Shown here: piece by piece, positions 18,774 through 27,600 of the stretch
Position numbering within the stretch: position 1 is the first letter of the stretch
How the letters are laid out: the number at the start of each line of letters is the position of its first letter
Source: Mameliella sp. CS4
Lineage (GTDB): Bacteria; Pseudomonadota; Alphaproteobacteria; Rhodobacterales; Rhodobacteraceae
Length of the DNA stretch: 64,000 bases
Assembly: GCF_019392335.1 (NCBI RefSeq)
Contig: NZ_JAHXRQ010000010.1
Location: forward strand, 1 to 64,000
Reading direction: 5' to 3'
The notes under the pieces: model-generated
Told to the model about the DNA's origin: nothing
The model's input: only the letters and a program-made list of their open reading frames with translations
Database searches by the model: none
Made by a program: the position numbers and the translations under genes

Positions 18774-20152
18774 GGGCTGACCTCCAGCACGCTGGTGGCA
18801 TGGCCCATATCCTCGGCCAGCGCGCGGCGCAGCATGTTCTGCGCGGCGGTCAGGCGATAGTCGGCACTGGCGCGCATGTCGCTCATGGGGGTGAAGTCCT
18901 GCGCCCAGGCGGGGGCGGTGGCCTCCAGCGTGGCTTCCGTCCAGGGCTGTCCGGTGAGAGCGGCCTCCACATGCGTGGCGCGTTTGGGGATGCCCGCCAG
19001 ACCGCCAAAGGCGATGCGGGCGGCGGTCACGATGCCGTCCGTGACAGTCAGATTGAAGGCGCCGCAGACGGCCGAGATGTCTTGGTCGAACCGTTTTGAC
19101 AGTTTGTAGACGCGCAAGGAGTCCAGTGCTTTCGGCAGAGTGACGGCCTCGACGAATTCGCCGGGTGCGCGGTCCTGCTTGCCGTAGTCGAGAAAGAAAT
19201 CCTCCAGCGGCAGATCGCGCCGGGTGTCGCCGTGGCGCAGGTGCAGCGTGGCGCCCGCCGCGATCAGGGCGGGCGGGTTGTCCCCGATGGGCGAGCCGTT
19301 GGCGATGTTGCCGCCGATGGTGGCGGCGCCCCGCACCTGGGTCGAGCCATAGCGGCGGATCATCTCGGCATAGCTGGGGCACAGCGGCTTCATCAGCGCG
19401 TGCACGCGGTCCATCGTGACCCCGGCGCCGATGCGATAGCCGCTGTCCGTCTCCTCGATCCGTTGCAGGTCGGCGCAGCGGTTCAGGAAGATCACCCTAT
19501 CTAATTCGCGTAGTTGTTTCGTCACCCAGAGCCCCACGTCCGTGGCCCCGGCGACCAGCGTGGCCTGCGGATCCTCGGCGTAAAGACGCGCGAGATCGTC
19601 GGCGGTTTCGGGGGCGTGGCAGGTGGGCGAGCGGCTGTCCGCAATCTCAGGGTTACGGAAGTCCCGATCGGCGCTGAGCCAGTCCGGCACCGACCGATCC
19701 TCGGCGGCGCGGGCGGCGCGCAGGATCGGCGCGTAACCGGTGCAGCGGCAGAGATTGCCCGCCAGCGCGTCCTTGTGGCCGGTATCGCCGTTCAGGTGTG
19801 CCGTGGCCATCGAAACCGCGAAACCGGGCGTGCAGAATCCGCATTGGCTGCCGTGAAACTCCACCAGCGCCTGTTGCACCGGGTGCAGCGCCCCGTCCGG
19901 GCCGGAAAGGCCCTCGACCGTGCGCACCGCCTTGCCGTGCAGTTGCGGCAGGAAGAGGATGCAGGCATTCAGCGCACGGGTGCCATCTGCGTCCGTCACC
20001 ATGACGGTGCAGGCGCCGCAGTCGCCTTCGTTGCAGCCTTCCTTGGTTCCGGTCAGGCCGCGCTTTTCGCGCAGCCAGTCGAGCAGCGTTTCGGTGGGTG
20101 ACACCTCAGCCAGCTCCACGCTCTCTCCATTGAGAAGAAAGGCGATGTTCAT
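18770..20152 (-). CDS. xdhA: Xanthine dehydrogenase small subunit XdhA (2Fe-2S/FAD)
   Basis: A 460-residue subunit. The N-terminal ferredoxin-like domain has [12 protein letters not shown] (first cluster), followed by QCGFCTPG and NLCRCTGY (second 2Fe-2S cluster). The FAD-binding domain follows from about residue 190, with [14 protein letters not shown] and [18 protein letters not shown]. It passes electrons from the molybdenum site of XdhB to NAD. It is the first gene of the seven-gene leftward operon xdhABC-ATPase-permease-permease-BMP. A perfect hairpin at 20,182-20,201 lies 30 bases upstream. Confidence 0.93.
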   Translation of the reverse strand: MNIAFLLNGESVELAEVSPTETLLDWLREKRGLTGTKEGCNEGDCGACTVMVTDADGTRALNACILFLPQLHGKAVRTVEGLSGPDGALHPVQQALVEFHGSQCGFCTPGFAVSMATAHLNGDTGHKDALAGNLCRCTGYAPILRAARAAEDRSVPDWLSADRDFRNPEIADSRSPTCHAPETADDLARLYAEDPQATLVAGATDVGLWVTKQLRELDRVIFLNRCADLQRIEETDSGYRIGAGVTMDRVHALMKPLCPSYAEMIRRYGSTQVRGAATIGGNIANGSPIGDNPPALIAAGATLHLRHGDTRRDLPLEDFFLDYGKQDRAPGEFVEAVTLPKALDSLRVYKLSKRFDQDISAVCGAFNLTVTDGIVTAARIAFGGLAGIPKRATHVEAALTGQPWTEATLEATAPAWAQDFTPMSDMRASADYRLTAAQNMLRRALAEDMGHATSVLEVSP

Positions 20153-20181
20153 CAGGTTGTGACCCGCCGCCTTACCGAATC

Positions 20182-20201
20182 CCCCGCGATTATTCGCGGG
20201 G
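20182..20201. promoter_or_regulatory. Hairpin upstream of xdhA
   Basis: CCCCGCGA-TTAT-TCGCGGGG is a perfect 8-bp inverted repeat in the 202-base gap between xdhA and the SRPBCC gene. No U-tract follows in either direction, so it is not an obvious intrinsic terminator for the SRPBCC gene. It could be an operator for the xdh operon or a leader structure. Nothing else is recognisable in this gap. Confidence 0.35.
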
Positions 20202-20354
20202 TGCGCGCCCTCGATGCGGCGTAGAAAGCGCGCCCTTGTCCCTGTTGTCGAGCGTCAGGCTAGGCGGGCAGGATGCGGCAAGGCAAGGAAAAAACGCCTG
20301 CGGATTGATCGTTGCCGCCCGTTTCGCCGCCAAAACCGGCGATGGGCGCCGATG

Positions 20355-20828
20355 CTACAGGCTGTGTGCCAGTTCCAGCATCTGGTCGGCGGCGGTGTTC
20401 CAGCCCTGGCTGAATCCCATTTCCTCGTGCTTGTCGCGCGTCGCGGTGTCGTTGTGCAGCGCGGTGGCGGTGTAGAAGGTGCCGCCATCGCGCGGTTCGA
20501 ACGTCACGATGGCGGTCATGAAGGGCTGCGCGGCGGGGCGCCAGCCAGCGTGCAAGGCATCGGTGAAGACCAGCCGGCGCTCGGGTTCGACGGAAAGGAA
20601 ACAGCCTTCGTTCGGTATGTCGGCCTGGCTGCCGTCGGGCATCGGGCCTGCCATTCGGGTGAAAAAGCGTCCGCCCGGGCGCAGGTCGATCACCGCCTCA
20701 GTCACGTGCCAGGGTTTGGGGCAGAACCACTGTTTCAGCAGCTCCGGCTCGGTCCAGCAGCGCCAGAGCGTGGCGGGCGGCACGTCCATCAGGCGCTCAA
20801 GGCGCAGGTCGAGATCGGGGTTGAGCAT
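20355..20828 (-). CDS. SRPBCC / AHSA1 domain protein
   Basis: A 157-residue START-like (Bet v1-fold) protein. The N terminus RLMDVPPATLWRCWTEPELLKQWFCP is the characteristic opening of the AHSA1/YndB family, and the end QGWNTAADQMLELA is the usual C-terminal helix. Function is probably binding of a hydrophobic ligand; unknown in detail. The start at 20828 lies two bases after the arsR stop, so the pair is an operon. arsR-SRPBCC pairs of this kind are common, with the regulator controlling both genes. Confidence 0.85.
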   Translation of the reverse strand: MLNPDLDLRLERLMDVPPATLWRCWTEPELLKQWFCPKPWHVTEAVIDLRPGGRFFTRMAGPMPDGSQADIPNEGCFLSVEPERRLVFTDALHAGWRPAAQPFMTAIVTFEPRDGGTFYTATALHNDTATRDKHEEMGFSQGWNTAADQMLELAHSL

Positions 20829-20830
20829 GG

Positions 20831-21166
20831 TCAGTCCTTTCGGGATGTGGCGTCGAGGGATTTGGCGAAACTCTCCAACCGGTCGGTCTGTTCCTCCCAA
20901 AGGCGTCTTTGGCGGGCCAGCCAGTGTTCCGCCTCTGCCAGTGGCGCGGACTCGATATGGACCATGCGCACCCGGCCCCGTTTCTCGGACCGGATGAGGC
21001 CCGCGGCTTCGAGCTTGCCCAGGTGCTTGAGGAAGGAGGGGAGGGCCATGTCGTGCGGCGCGTGCAGTTCGGACACCGGGGCCGGGCCGCTGACCAGCCG
21101 TTCGATCACGGCGCGGCGGGTTGGATCGGCCATCGCGCCGAAGAAGCTGTCGAGATGGTTAGCCAT
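20831..21166 (-). CDS. ArsR family winged-helix regulator
   Basis: A 111-residue ArsR/SmtB-type repressor. MADPTRRAVIERLVSGPAPVSEL is the typical N-terminal helix pair, and PSFLKHLGKLEAAGLIRSEKRGRV is the recognition helix and wing. No arsenic-type Cys pair is seen, so this is of the SdpR/YgaV-like group that partners SRPBCC proteins. The ATG lies inside a 14-bp palindrome (21,160-21,173) and only eight bases past a -10-like hexamer, so the mRNA may be leaderless. It is followed by the SRPBCC gene. Confidence 0.87.
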   Translation of the reverse strand: MANHLDSFFGAMADPTRRAVIERLVSGPAPVSELHAPHDMALPSFLKHLGKLEAAGLIRSEKRGRVRMVHIESAPLAEAEHWLARQRRLWEEQTDRLESFAKSLDATSRKD

Positions 21167-21225
21167 TTGGCTATCTATTAGCCTGGCGCACCACGGGTCA
21201 AGAAAAACCTAGCCAACTGGCTAGG
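21160..21225 (-). promoter_or_regulatory. arsR promoter with two matching palindromic operators
   Basis: Two near-identical palindromes flank the promoter: TAGCCATTTGGCTA (21,160-21,173, covering the arsR start codon) and TAGCCAACTGGCTA (21,210-21,223, inside an 18-bp perfect repeat 21,208-21,225), with centres 50 bases apart. Between them on the minus strand lie TTGACC (21,201-21,196) as -35 and TAATAG (21,180-21,175) or TAGATA as -10. The outer operator also covers the marR stop codon. Autorepression by ArsR, possibly with looping, is the likely use. Confidence 0.65.
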
Positions 21226-21823
21226 TGTTGTCCTCGTCGCGCGAGAGGTCGTCACGCAGCTTGGCGATTTCCTCGGCCACGGGGCCAGAGGGGCAGGCGG
21301 CCCGTTCCGACCAGGCCGAAAAGCGTTCCAGCAGCGGCAGGAAGGTCTGGATCTCTTCCATCGTCCAGTCCCTGAGATACGACCCCAGCACGAGAAACTT
21401 GTAGCTGCGCACGGCCTCGACCGCCCTTATTCCGGTGTCCGTCAGTTCCAGAACAGCGCGGCGCGCGTCCTGCTGGCTGACTGCCCGACGCAGGAGGCCG
21501 CGCTTGATCAACTGGCTTGTCAATCGGCTGGCGCGCGAGGGATCAATGGCCAGCCGTGTCGCCACGGTCGAGACCATCGTTTCCTCGCCAGAGGCTTCTC
21601 CGAACTCGTTGACCGGTGCCGAGACGGCCATCAGCACGTCCAGTTCCGCCAGTTCCAACCGCAGGCCAAGATCCTCGAGCGCGCGCAGGCCCAATTCCCG
21701 TTTGACCACCTTGCGGCGCCAGACCTGCAATACGGCGTCGATGTCGAAGGCGGCATTGGCCACTTCGCCCCCGATCCCGGCGCGGTCGAGTTGCGCTTTC
21801 AGTCTGTCATCCCGCGCGGTCAT
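21221..21823 (-). CDS. MarR family transcriptional regulator
   Basis: A 200-residue protein. The central winged helix reads TVATRLAIDPSRASRLTSQLIKRGLLRRAVSQQDARRAVLELTDTG, a clear MarR recognition helix plus wing with the DxR motif. The start at 21823 has a G-rich Shine-Dalgarno just upstream. It is divergent from an MFS exporter gene, the standard layout in which MarR represses the transporter and is released by its substrate. The stop overlaps the outer arsR operator. Confidence 0.85.
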   Translation of the reverse strand: MTARDDRLKAQLDRAGIGGEVANAAFDIDAVLQVWRRKVVKRELGLRALEDLGLRLELAELDVLMAVSAPVNEFGEASGEETMVSTVATRLAIDPSRASRLTSQLIKRGLLRRAVSQQDARRAVLELTDTGIRAVEAVRSYKFLVLGSYLRDWTMEEIQTFLPLLERFSAWSERAACPSGPVAEEIAKLRDDLSRDEDNT

Positions 21824-21862
21824 GCAGCCCCCGATGTGCAAAAATGCGTGTAACCGACAAAT

Positions 21863-21899
21863 GCATGACGTTGACATGCTTTTGCGTGTGGCACATATT
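21863..21899 (+). promoter_or_regulatory. Sigma-70 promoter of the MFS gene with candidate MarR operator
   Basis: TTGACA (21,871-21,876), a 17-base spacer and CATATT (21,894-21,899) form a good housekeeping promoter pointing to the MFS gene. GCATG-N7-CATGC (21,863-21,879) overlaps the -35 box, and TGCAAAAATGC / GCTTTTGC arms lie around it. This is where a MarR dimer would block transcription. Assignment to the neighbouring MarR is inference. Confidence 0.6.
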
Positions 21900-21987
21900 T
21901 AGGCCCAGATCACACGCGATGCAATCCGGTCGCCTGCGCCGAATCCGCCCGGTGCGGGCGCCCTGTCCCCGTTTCAAGGAAGTGTTC

Positions 21988-23496
21988 ATGTCCCTGGCCG
22001 AAACCCCTGTTCCCCTTGCCGAAGATCGACCTGACCCGGCGACGCTGCGCCTGGCACTGATCGCGATCGCGGCGACCTTGCTCTTTGCCTCTCTTGGCCA
22101 GACCATCGTGTCCACCGCAATGCCGATCATGGTCGCGGACCTTGGCGGGATGGATCATATCACATGGGTGATCACTGCCTACCTCATGGCCTCGACGATC
22201 GGGGCGCCTGTGGCGGGAAAGCTCTCTGACCTCTACGGGCGCAAGATCGTCCTACAGGGCGGTATCCTGGTTTTTGTGCTGGGCGCGGTGATCTGCGGGA
22301 CCGCGGGCTCGATGGAGATGGTGATTGCCGGGCGCGTGGTGCAGGGCCTGGGCGGTGGCGGGCTGATCGTCACCTGCATGACCACCGTGGGTGACCTGAT
22401 GCCGCCGCGTGAGCGCGGCAAGGCGCAGGGATTCCTGGGCGCGGCCTTTGGCGTGTCGACGGTGATCGGCCCGCTCTTGGGGGGCGCCATCGTGCAGAGC
22501 ATCGGCTGGCACTGGATCTTTTTCGTCAACCTCCCGGTTGGCGTGCTGGCCTTTGTCGTTCTGAACCGCGCACTGCCCTCGCCGGTGGAACGCTCGGGCA
22601 AGCCGGTCGATTACCTCGGTGCGGCGCTGCTGGCAGCGATCCTCGGGTGCATCGTTCTCTTGCCCAGCATCGCGGGCAGCTATGGTTGGACCAGCCCCGC
22701 GGTGACATGGTTGTTCATCGGTCTTGCCCTGGCGTTGGCCGGCTTTATCCGCACAGAGCGGCGCGCCGCGGAACCGATCCTGCCGCTGTCGCTGTTTTTC
22801 AACAACACCTTCCTGGTGATCAATGCGGTCGGCTTCCTGGTGGGCATGGGCATGTTCGGCACCATCACCTTTCTGCCGCTGTTTCTGCAGATGGTGAAGG
22901 ACATCAGCCCGACCGCGTCCGGCCTGTTCCTGGTGCCGATGATGGGCGGGCTGATCCTGTCGTCTACCGTGGCGGGCAAGATCATGTCGGCGACCGGGCA
23001 CTACAAGCTGATGCCTGTGCTGTCGACGGCGCTGCTGGCCCTGGCCCTGCTGGGCATGTCTCGGCTGGATGCCGCCAGCGCGCTGTGGTTCATCGGCGGG
23101 GTCATGGTGTTGGTGGGCCTGGGGCTGGGGCCGGTGTTCGCCGTTGGCGTGGCGGCGGTTCAGAATGCGGTGCCCCGGACGATGATGGGCATTGGCACGG
23201 CCTCGACCAACATGTTCCGGCTGATCGGCGGGTCCGTCGGCACGGCGGTCTTTGGTGCGATGTTCAGCGCCGGGCTGATGCGCAACCTCGCTGGTGAGAT
23301 CCCCGGCGGCGTCTCGGGCGGCATCGGCTCGCTGGGCGCCAACGTCGTGCAGGCGCTTCCGAAAGAGGCGCAGGCGCGGGTGCTGGACGGGTTCTCGGAC
23401 GCGTTGCACCCGATCTTCTGGGCAGCTGCTGCGGCCGCGTTGCTGGCCTGTCTTGCTTCGATGCTGCTGCGCGAGGAGCCTTTGGGCGAAAGCTGA
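21988..23496 (+). CDS. DHA2-type MFS multidrug efflux transporter
   Basis: A 502-residue inner-membrane protein with about 14 hydrophobic segments, the DHA2 size class. The N-terminal half has LFASLGQTIVSTAMPIM, followed by GKLSDLYGRK (motif A, cytoplasmic loop 2-3) and GAAFGVSTVIGPLLGG (motif C of drug/H+ antiporters). It would export toxic compounds in exchange for protons. The start at 21988 has AAGGAAG upstream. It is divergent from marR and ends four bases from the convergent hydrolase gene. Confidence 0.88.
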   Translation: MSLAETPVPLAEDRPDPATLRLALIAIAATLLFASLGQTIVSTAMPIMVADLGGMDHITWVITAYLMASTIGAPVAGKLSDLYGRKIVLQGGILVFVLGAVICGTAGSMEMVIAGRVVQGLGGGGLIVTCMTTVGDLMPPRERGKAQGFLGAAFGVSTVIGPLLGGAIVQSIGWHWIFFVNLPVGVLAFVVLNRALPSPVERSGKPVDYLGAALLAAILGCIVLLPSIAGSYGWTSPAVTWLFIGLALALAGFIRTERRAAEPILPLSLFFNNTFLVINAVGFLVGMGMFGTITFLPLFLQMVKDISPTASGLFLVPMMGGLILSSTVAGKIMSATGHYKLMPVLSTALLALALLGMSRLDAASALWFIGGVMVLVGLGLGPVFAVGVAAVQNAVPRTMMGIGTASTNMFRLIGGSVGTAVFGAMFSAGLMRNLAGEIPGGVSGGIGSLGANVVQALPKEAQARVLDGFSDALHPIFWAAAAAALLACLASMLLREEPLGES

Positions 23497-23500
23497 CCTG

Positions 23501-24430
23501 TCAGGTCCGGTCCGTCACCATGAACTCGGCAATGCGGTTGATTGCCGAAGTGACGTTCAGAATGCCATTGTGTCCGCCGTGATCGAATTCTTCCATCATT
23601 GCGCCGGGCCAGACGTCGGCAAGGGGCCGCGCCTTTTCGACCGGGGCGGCGTAATCATTGCGGGACTGGACGATCAACAGATCCTCATCCCGCGTTTCAG
23701 CGACCGGCCGCCAGGGTTTGTCGATGGTGCAGGGGGCGCCAAGCGCGCTCACCCGGTCCACGAATTGATCGAGACAACGGCCAGACAGCCCGTATTGTCG
23801 TCCGCCGAGACGGATCAGCCCCGGCAGGTCCAGCGGGACCGAGATCAGCGCCATGCGCGGGGACGACACGCCACGTTCGAGCGCATGGAACATCGCGTTC
23901 GCGGCGACACAATGGGCGACGATCCCGTCGTAAGGACCTTCGAACTGCGTGGCCCGGCAGATCGCATCCACGATGTCCGCAAGGCTGCATACCTTTCGCG
24001 ACACGTGGCCGTGACCGGGATAGATCAGCATGTCGACCGTGGCGCCGCGTTTCTGCAGAGCTCGGGCAACGCGGGTGAACTGGCGGATATGTCCGTCGTG
24101 CCCGGGGGCGATCAACACGCGGGGCGCGTCGGCTGCATTCTTTCGGACCCGGGAGCGGAGGACAAAGGTGTCCTGTCTCAGGTCGACGATCTCGAACCGA
24201 TGTGACCGACCCGCCAGGGTGTCCAGCACGGCCTGATCGGAGGTCAGGTAACGCCGCGCCAGCTTGTCGGCGGCCAGCCGAGGCGCCAGAACCGTCGCCG
24301 ACAGCAGCACGGTACGGCGCAGCCGGGCCCGCAGGGTCGGGCGCGGTGTCACGGTCGGCTCGGAGGCGTCGGAAGACGCTGCGTCAGAGGCCGAGTCGAT
24401 ACCCGGTAAACTATCTGCATTGATCTGCAT
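23501..24430 (-). CDS. Alpha/beta hydrolase-fold protein with Cys at the nucleophile position
   Basis: About 309 residues. APGHDGHIRQFTRVARALQKRGATV and YPGHGHVSRK fit the strand/oxyanion part of the fold. The nucleophile elbow reads AHCVAA, with Cys where most esterases have Ser (GHSxG). The acid and base are plausible as Asp in QSRNDYAAPV and His in HGGHNGIL. A hydrophobic stretch near RRTVLLSATVLAPRLAA could be a membrane anchor or signal. The start is uncertain: ATGs at 24430 and 24505 both lack a strong ribosome site. Substrate unknown; dienelactone hydrolases also use Cys. Confidence 0.65.
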   Translation of the reverse strand: MQINADSLPGIDSASDAASSDASEPTVTPRPTLRARLRRTVLLSATVLAPRLAADKLARRYLTSDQAVLDTLAGRSHRFEIVDLRQDTFVLRSRVRKNAADAPRVLIAPGHDGHIRQFTRVARALQKRGATVDMLIYPGHGHVSRKVCSLADIVDAICRATQFEGPYDGIVAHCVAANAMFHALERGVSSPRMALISVPLDLPGLIRLGGRQYGLSGRCLDQFVDRVSALGAPCTIDKPWRPVAETRDEDLLIVQSRNDYAAPVEKARPLADVWPGAMMEEFDHGGHNGILNVTSAINRIAEFMVTDRT

Positions 24431-24619
24431 GGCTGCTAGTGAAATCCCGTCGGCGGCATGTGACTGTCCTGGATTCCTGAATAGCATAAAATACGAACAG
24501 GGCATGACTTTGACGTGATTGTGCCCGGGGAGGGGCCTTCCGCTTCAAGGCTGTCGATCCTGGAAACGGGGCACGGATTGGGGCTTTTGCGGGAGCGGAC
24601 CACAGCATAGGGTATGCAC

Positions 24620-27600
24620 ATGGCCGATCCCCGATTCATTCACCTGCGTGTCCACACCGAATATTCCCTGCTCGAAGGCGCCGTGCGGCTGAAAAAGCTG
24701 CCCGGGCTCTGCGCGGACATGGGCATGCCAGCGGTGGCCGTGACCGACACCAACAATCTCTTTGCCGCGCTGGAGTTTTCCGTTGGCGCCAGCGGCGCCG
24801 GGGTGCAGCCGATCATCGGTTGCCAGGTGGACCTGCGCTATATCGATCCGCAGCCCGGGGAACGTCCAAAGCCGCCCGCGCCGCTGGTGCTGCTGGCCCA
24901 GACCGAGACGGGATATGAGCATCTGATGAAGCTCAATTCGTGTCTCTACCTGCGCAAGGACACCGAGCTGGCGCATGTGACGCTGGATGAACTCGCCGCG
25001 CATTCCGAGGATGTGATCTGCCTCAGTGGCGGGCCGGACGGGCCGGTGGGCCGCCACCTGCGGCAGGGCCATCGCGGGGCGGCGCAGGCCCTGATGACCC
25101 GGCTGGCCGGGATTTTCGGCGACAGGCTCTATGTCGAACTGCAGCGCCACCCAGGCGAGGACGGCACGCCGCCAGAGGCCGAACGCCTGACCGAACGTGG
25201 TTTCGTCGAGATGGCCTACGAGATGGACCTGCCGATGGTGGCCACCAACGACGTCTATTTCCCCAAGGAAAACATGTACGAGGCGCATGACGCGATGATC
25301 TGCATCGCCGATGGCGCCTATGTCGACCAGCAGGAACCGCGCCGCCGCCTGACGCCGCAGCATTATTTCAAGAGTCCGCAGGAAATGGCGGTGCTTTTCG
25401 CCGATCTCCCCGAGGCGCTGGACAATACCGTCGAGATCGCCAGGCGCTGCGCCTTTATGGCCTACAAGCGTGCGCCGATCCTGCCGAAATTCGCCGATGA
25501 CGAGGTCGCGGAACTGCGCCGCATGGCCAACGAAGGTCTGCAGGCCCGTCTGGCAGTGATCCCTCATGCGGTCAGCGTCGAGGAGTATCAGGAGCGGCTG
25601 GATTTCGAGCTGGGCATCATCGAGGGGATGGGCTTTCCCGGCTATTTCCTGATCGTTGCGGACTTCATCCAGTGGGCCAAGGACAACACCATCCCGGTCG
25701 GCCCGGGGCGGGGATCGGGGGCGGGGAGCCTGGTGGCCTACGCGCTGACCATCACCGACCTTGACCCGCTGCGCTACTCGCTGCTCTTCGAACGCTTCCT
25801 GAACCCGGAACGCGTGTCGATGCCGGACTTCGACATCGACTTTTGCATGGATCGCCGCGAAGAGGTGATCCGCTACGTTCAGGACAAGTACGGCCATGAC
25901 AAGGTGGCCCAAATCATCACCTTTGGCGCGCTTTTGTCCAAGGCGGCGGTGCGCGACATGGGGCGCGTTCTGCAGATGCCCTACGGGCAGGTGGACCGCC
26001 TGTCCAAGATGATCCCGGTCGAAGGCGTAAAACCCGTCTCGATCGAGAAAGCCCTGAAGGACGAACCGCGCCTGGCCGAGGAGGCGCGCAACGAGGAAGT
26101 CGTCGACCGCCTGCTGAAATACGGCATGCAGGTCGAGGGGCTGTTGCGCTCTGCCGGCACCCACGCGGCGGGGGTTGTCATCGCCGACCGGCCCACGGAC
26201 GAGCTGGTGCCGCTGTATCGCGACCCCAGGTCGGACATGCCCGCCACCCAGTTCAACATGAAATGGGTCGAACAGGCGGGGCTGGTGAAATTCGACTTTC
26301 TGGGCTTGAAGACCCTGACCGTCATCCAGAACGCGATGGACCTGATCTTCAAGTCCGGGCGCCCGCTGCACGTGGCGGCGGATGGCACGGAACTGTACGA
26401 ACCCGCAGAGGGGGCGGAGAACCACATCAACGCCATCCCGCTGGACGATGAGCCGACCTACAAGCTCTATGCCTCGGCCAAGACCGTGGCGGTGTTCCAG
26501 GTGGAAAGCTCGGGCATGATGGATGCGCTCAAGCGCATGAAGCCCACCTGCATCGAGGACATCGTGGCGCTTGTGGCGCTCTACCGTCCGGGCCCGATGG
26601 AGAACATCCCGAAATACTGCGAGGTCAAGAACGGGCTTTCCAAACGCGACAAGCTGCACCCCTCGGTGGACCATATCCTGGACGAGACGCAGGGCATCAT
26701 CGTCTATCAGGAACAGGTGATGCAGATCGCGCAGGAAATGGCAGGCTATTCGCTTGGCGGCGCCGACCTGCTGCGCCGCGCGATGGGCAAGAAGATCCAA
26801 GAGGCGATGGACGCCGAAAAGCCCAAGTTCCTGTCCGGCGCCAAGGGAAACGGCGTCGATGAGAAAAAGGCGCTGGAAACCTGGGTTTTGCTCGACAAGT
26901 TCGCCAACTACGGCTTCAACAAGTCGCACGCGGCGGCCTATGCGGTGGTCAGCTATCAGACCGCCTGGCTGAAGGCGAACCATGCGGTGGAATTCATGGC
27001 CGGTGTCATGAACTGCGATATCCACCTGACGGACAAGCTGGCGGTCTATTTCGAGGAGGTCCGCAAGGGGCTGAAATTGCCTTGGGTGCCGCCCTGTGTG
27101 AACCGGTCGCAGGCGACCTTCGACGTGGTGAATGGCGAACTGGTCTATGCCCTGGGCGCATTGAAGAACGTCGGGCTGGAGGTCATGCGGCTGGTCGTCG
27201 CGGGGCGGGCCGGGGACACGCCGGACGGAGCCGACCGGCCTTTCGTCAACATCTATGACTTTGCGCGACGGGTGGACCTGAAGAAGATCGGCAAACGTCC
27301 GCTGGAGATGATGGCCCGCGCGGGCTGTTTCGACGTGCTGGATTCGAACCGGCGCCGGATCTTCGACTCGCTGGATGCGCTGGTGGCCTATTCGGCGGCG
27401 ATCCACGAACAGAAGGCCAGCGCGCAGGTGTCGTTGTTTGGCGAGGCGGGCGAGGATCTGCCGGAACCGCGTCTGTCACCCGTGTCCGACTGGCTGCCCG
27501 CCGAACGGCTGGCGGAAGAATTCAAGGCGGTCGGCTTCTACCTGTCTGGCCACCCGCTGGACGATTATATGCCGCAGCTGCGCCGGGTCGAACGCAACGG

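Noticed and set aside
18774..19382. N-terminal extension of xdhB
   Set aside because: It is the 3' part of xdhA in another frame; the homologous start lies at 18773 and overlaps the xdhA stop.
21196..21201. TTGACC with a 15-base spacer as an exact sigma-70 promoter of arsR
   Set aside because: Not dropped entirely: kept as the likely promoter region, but the exact -10 is left open because the 15-base spacer is short and a second hexamer gives 18.
24545..27406. Long minus-strand open frame (953 codons) opposite dnaE
   Set aside because: Antisense of dnaE, whose motifs are clear. No domain pattern in the shadow.
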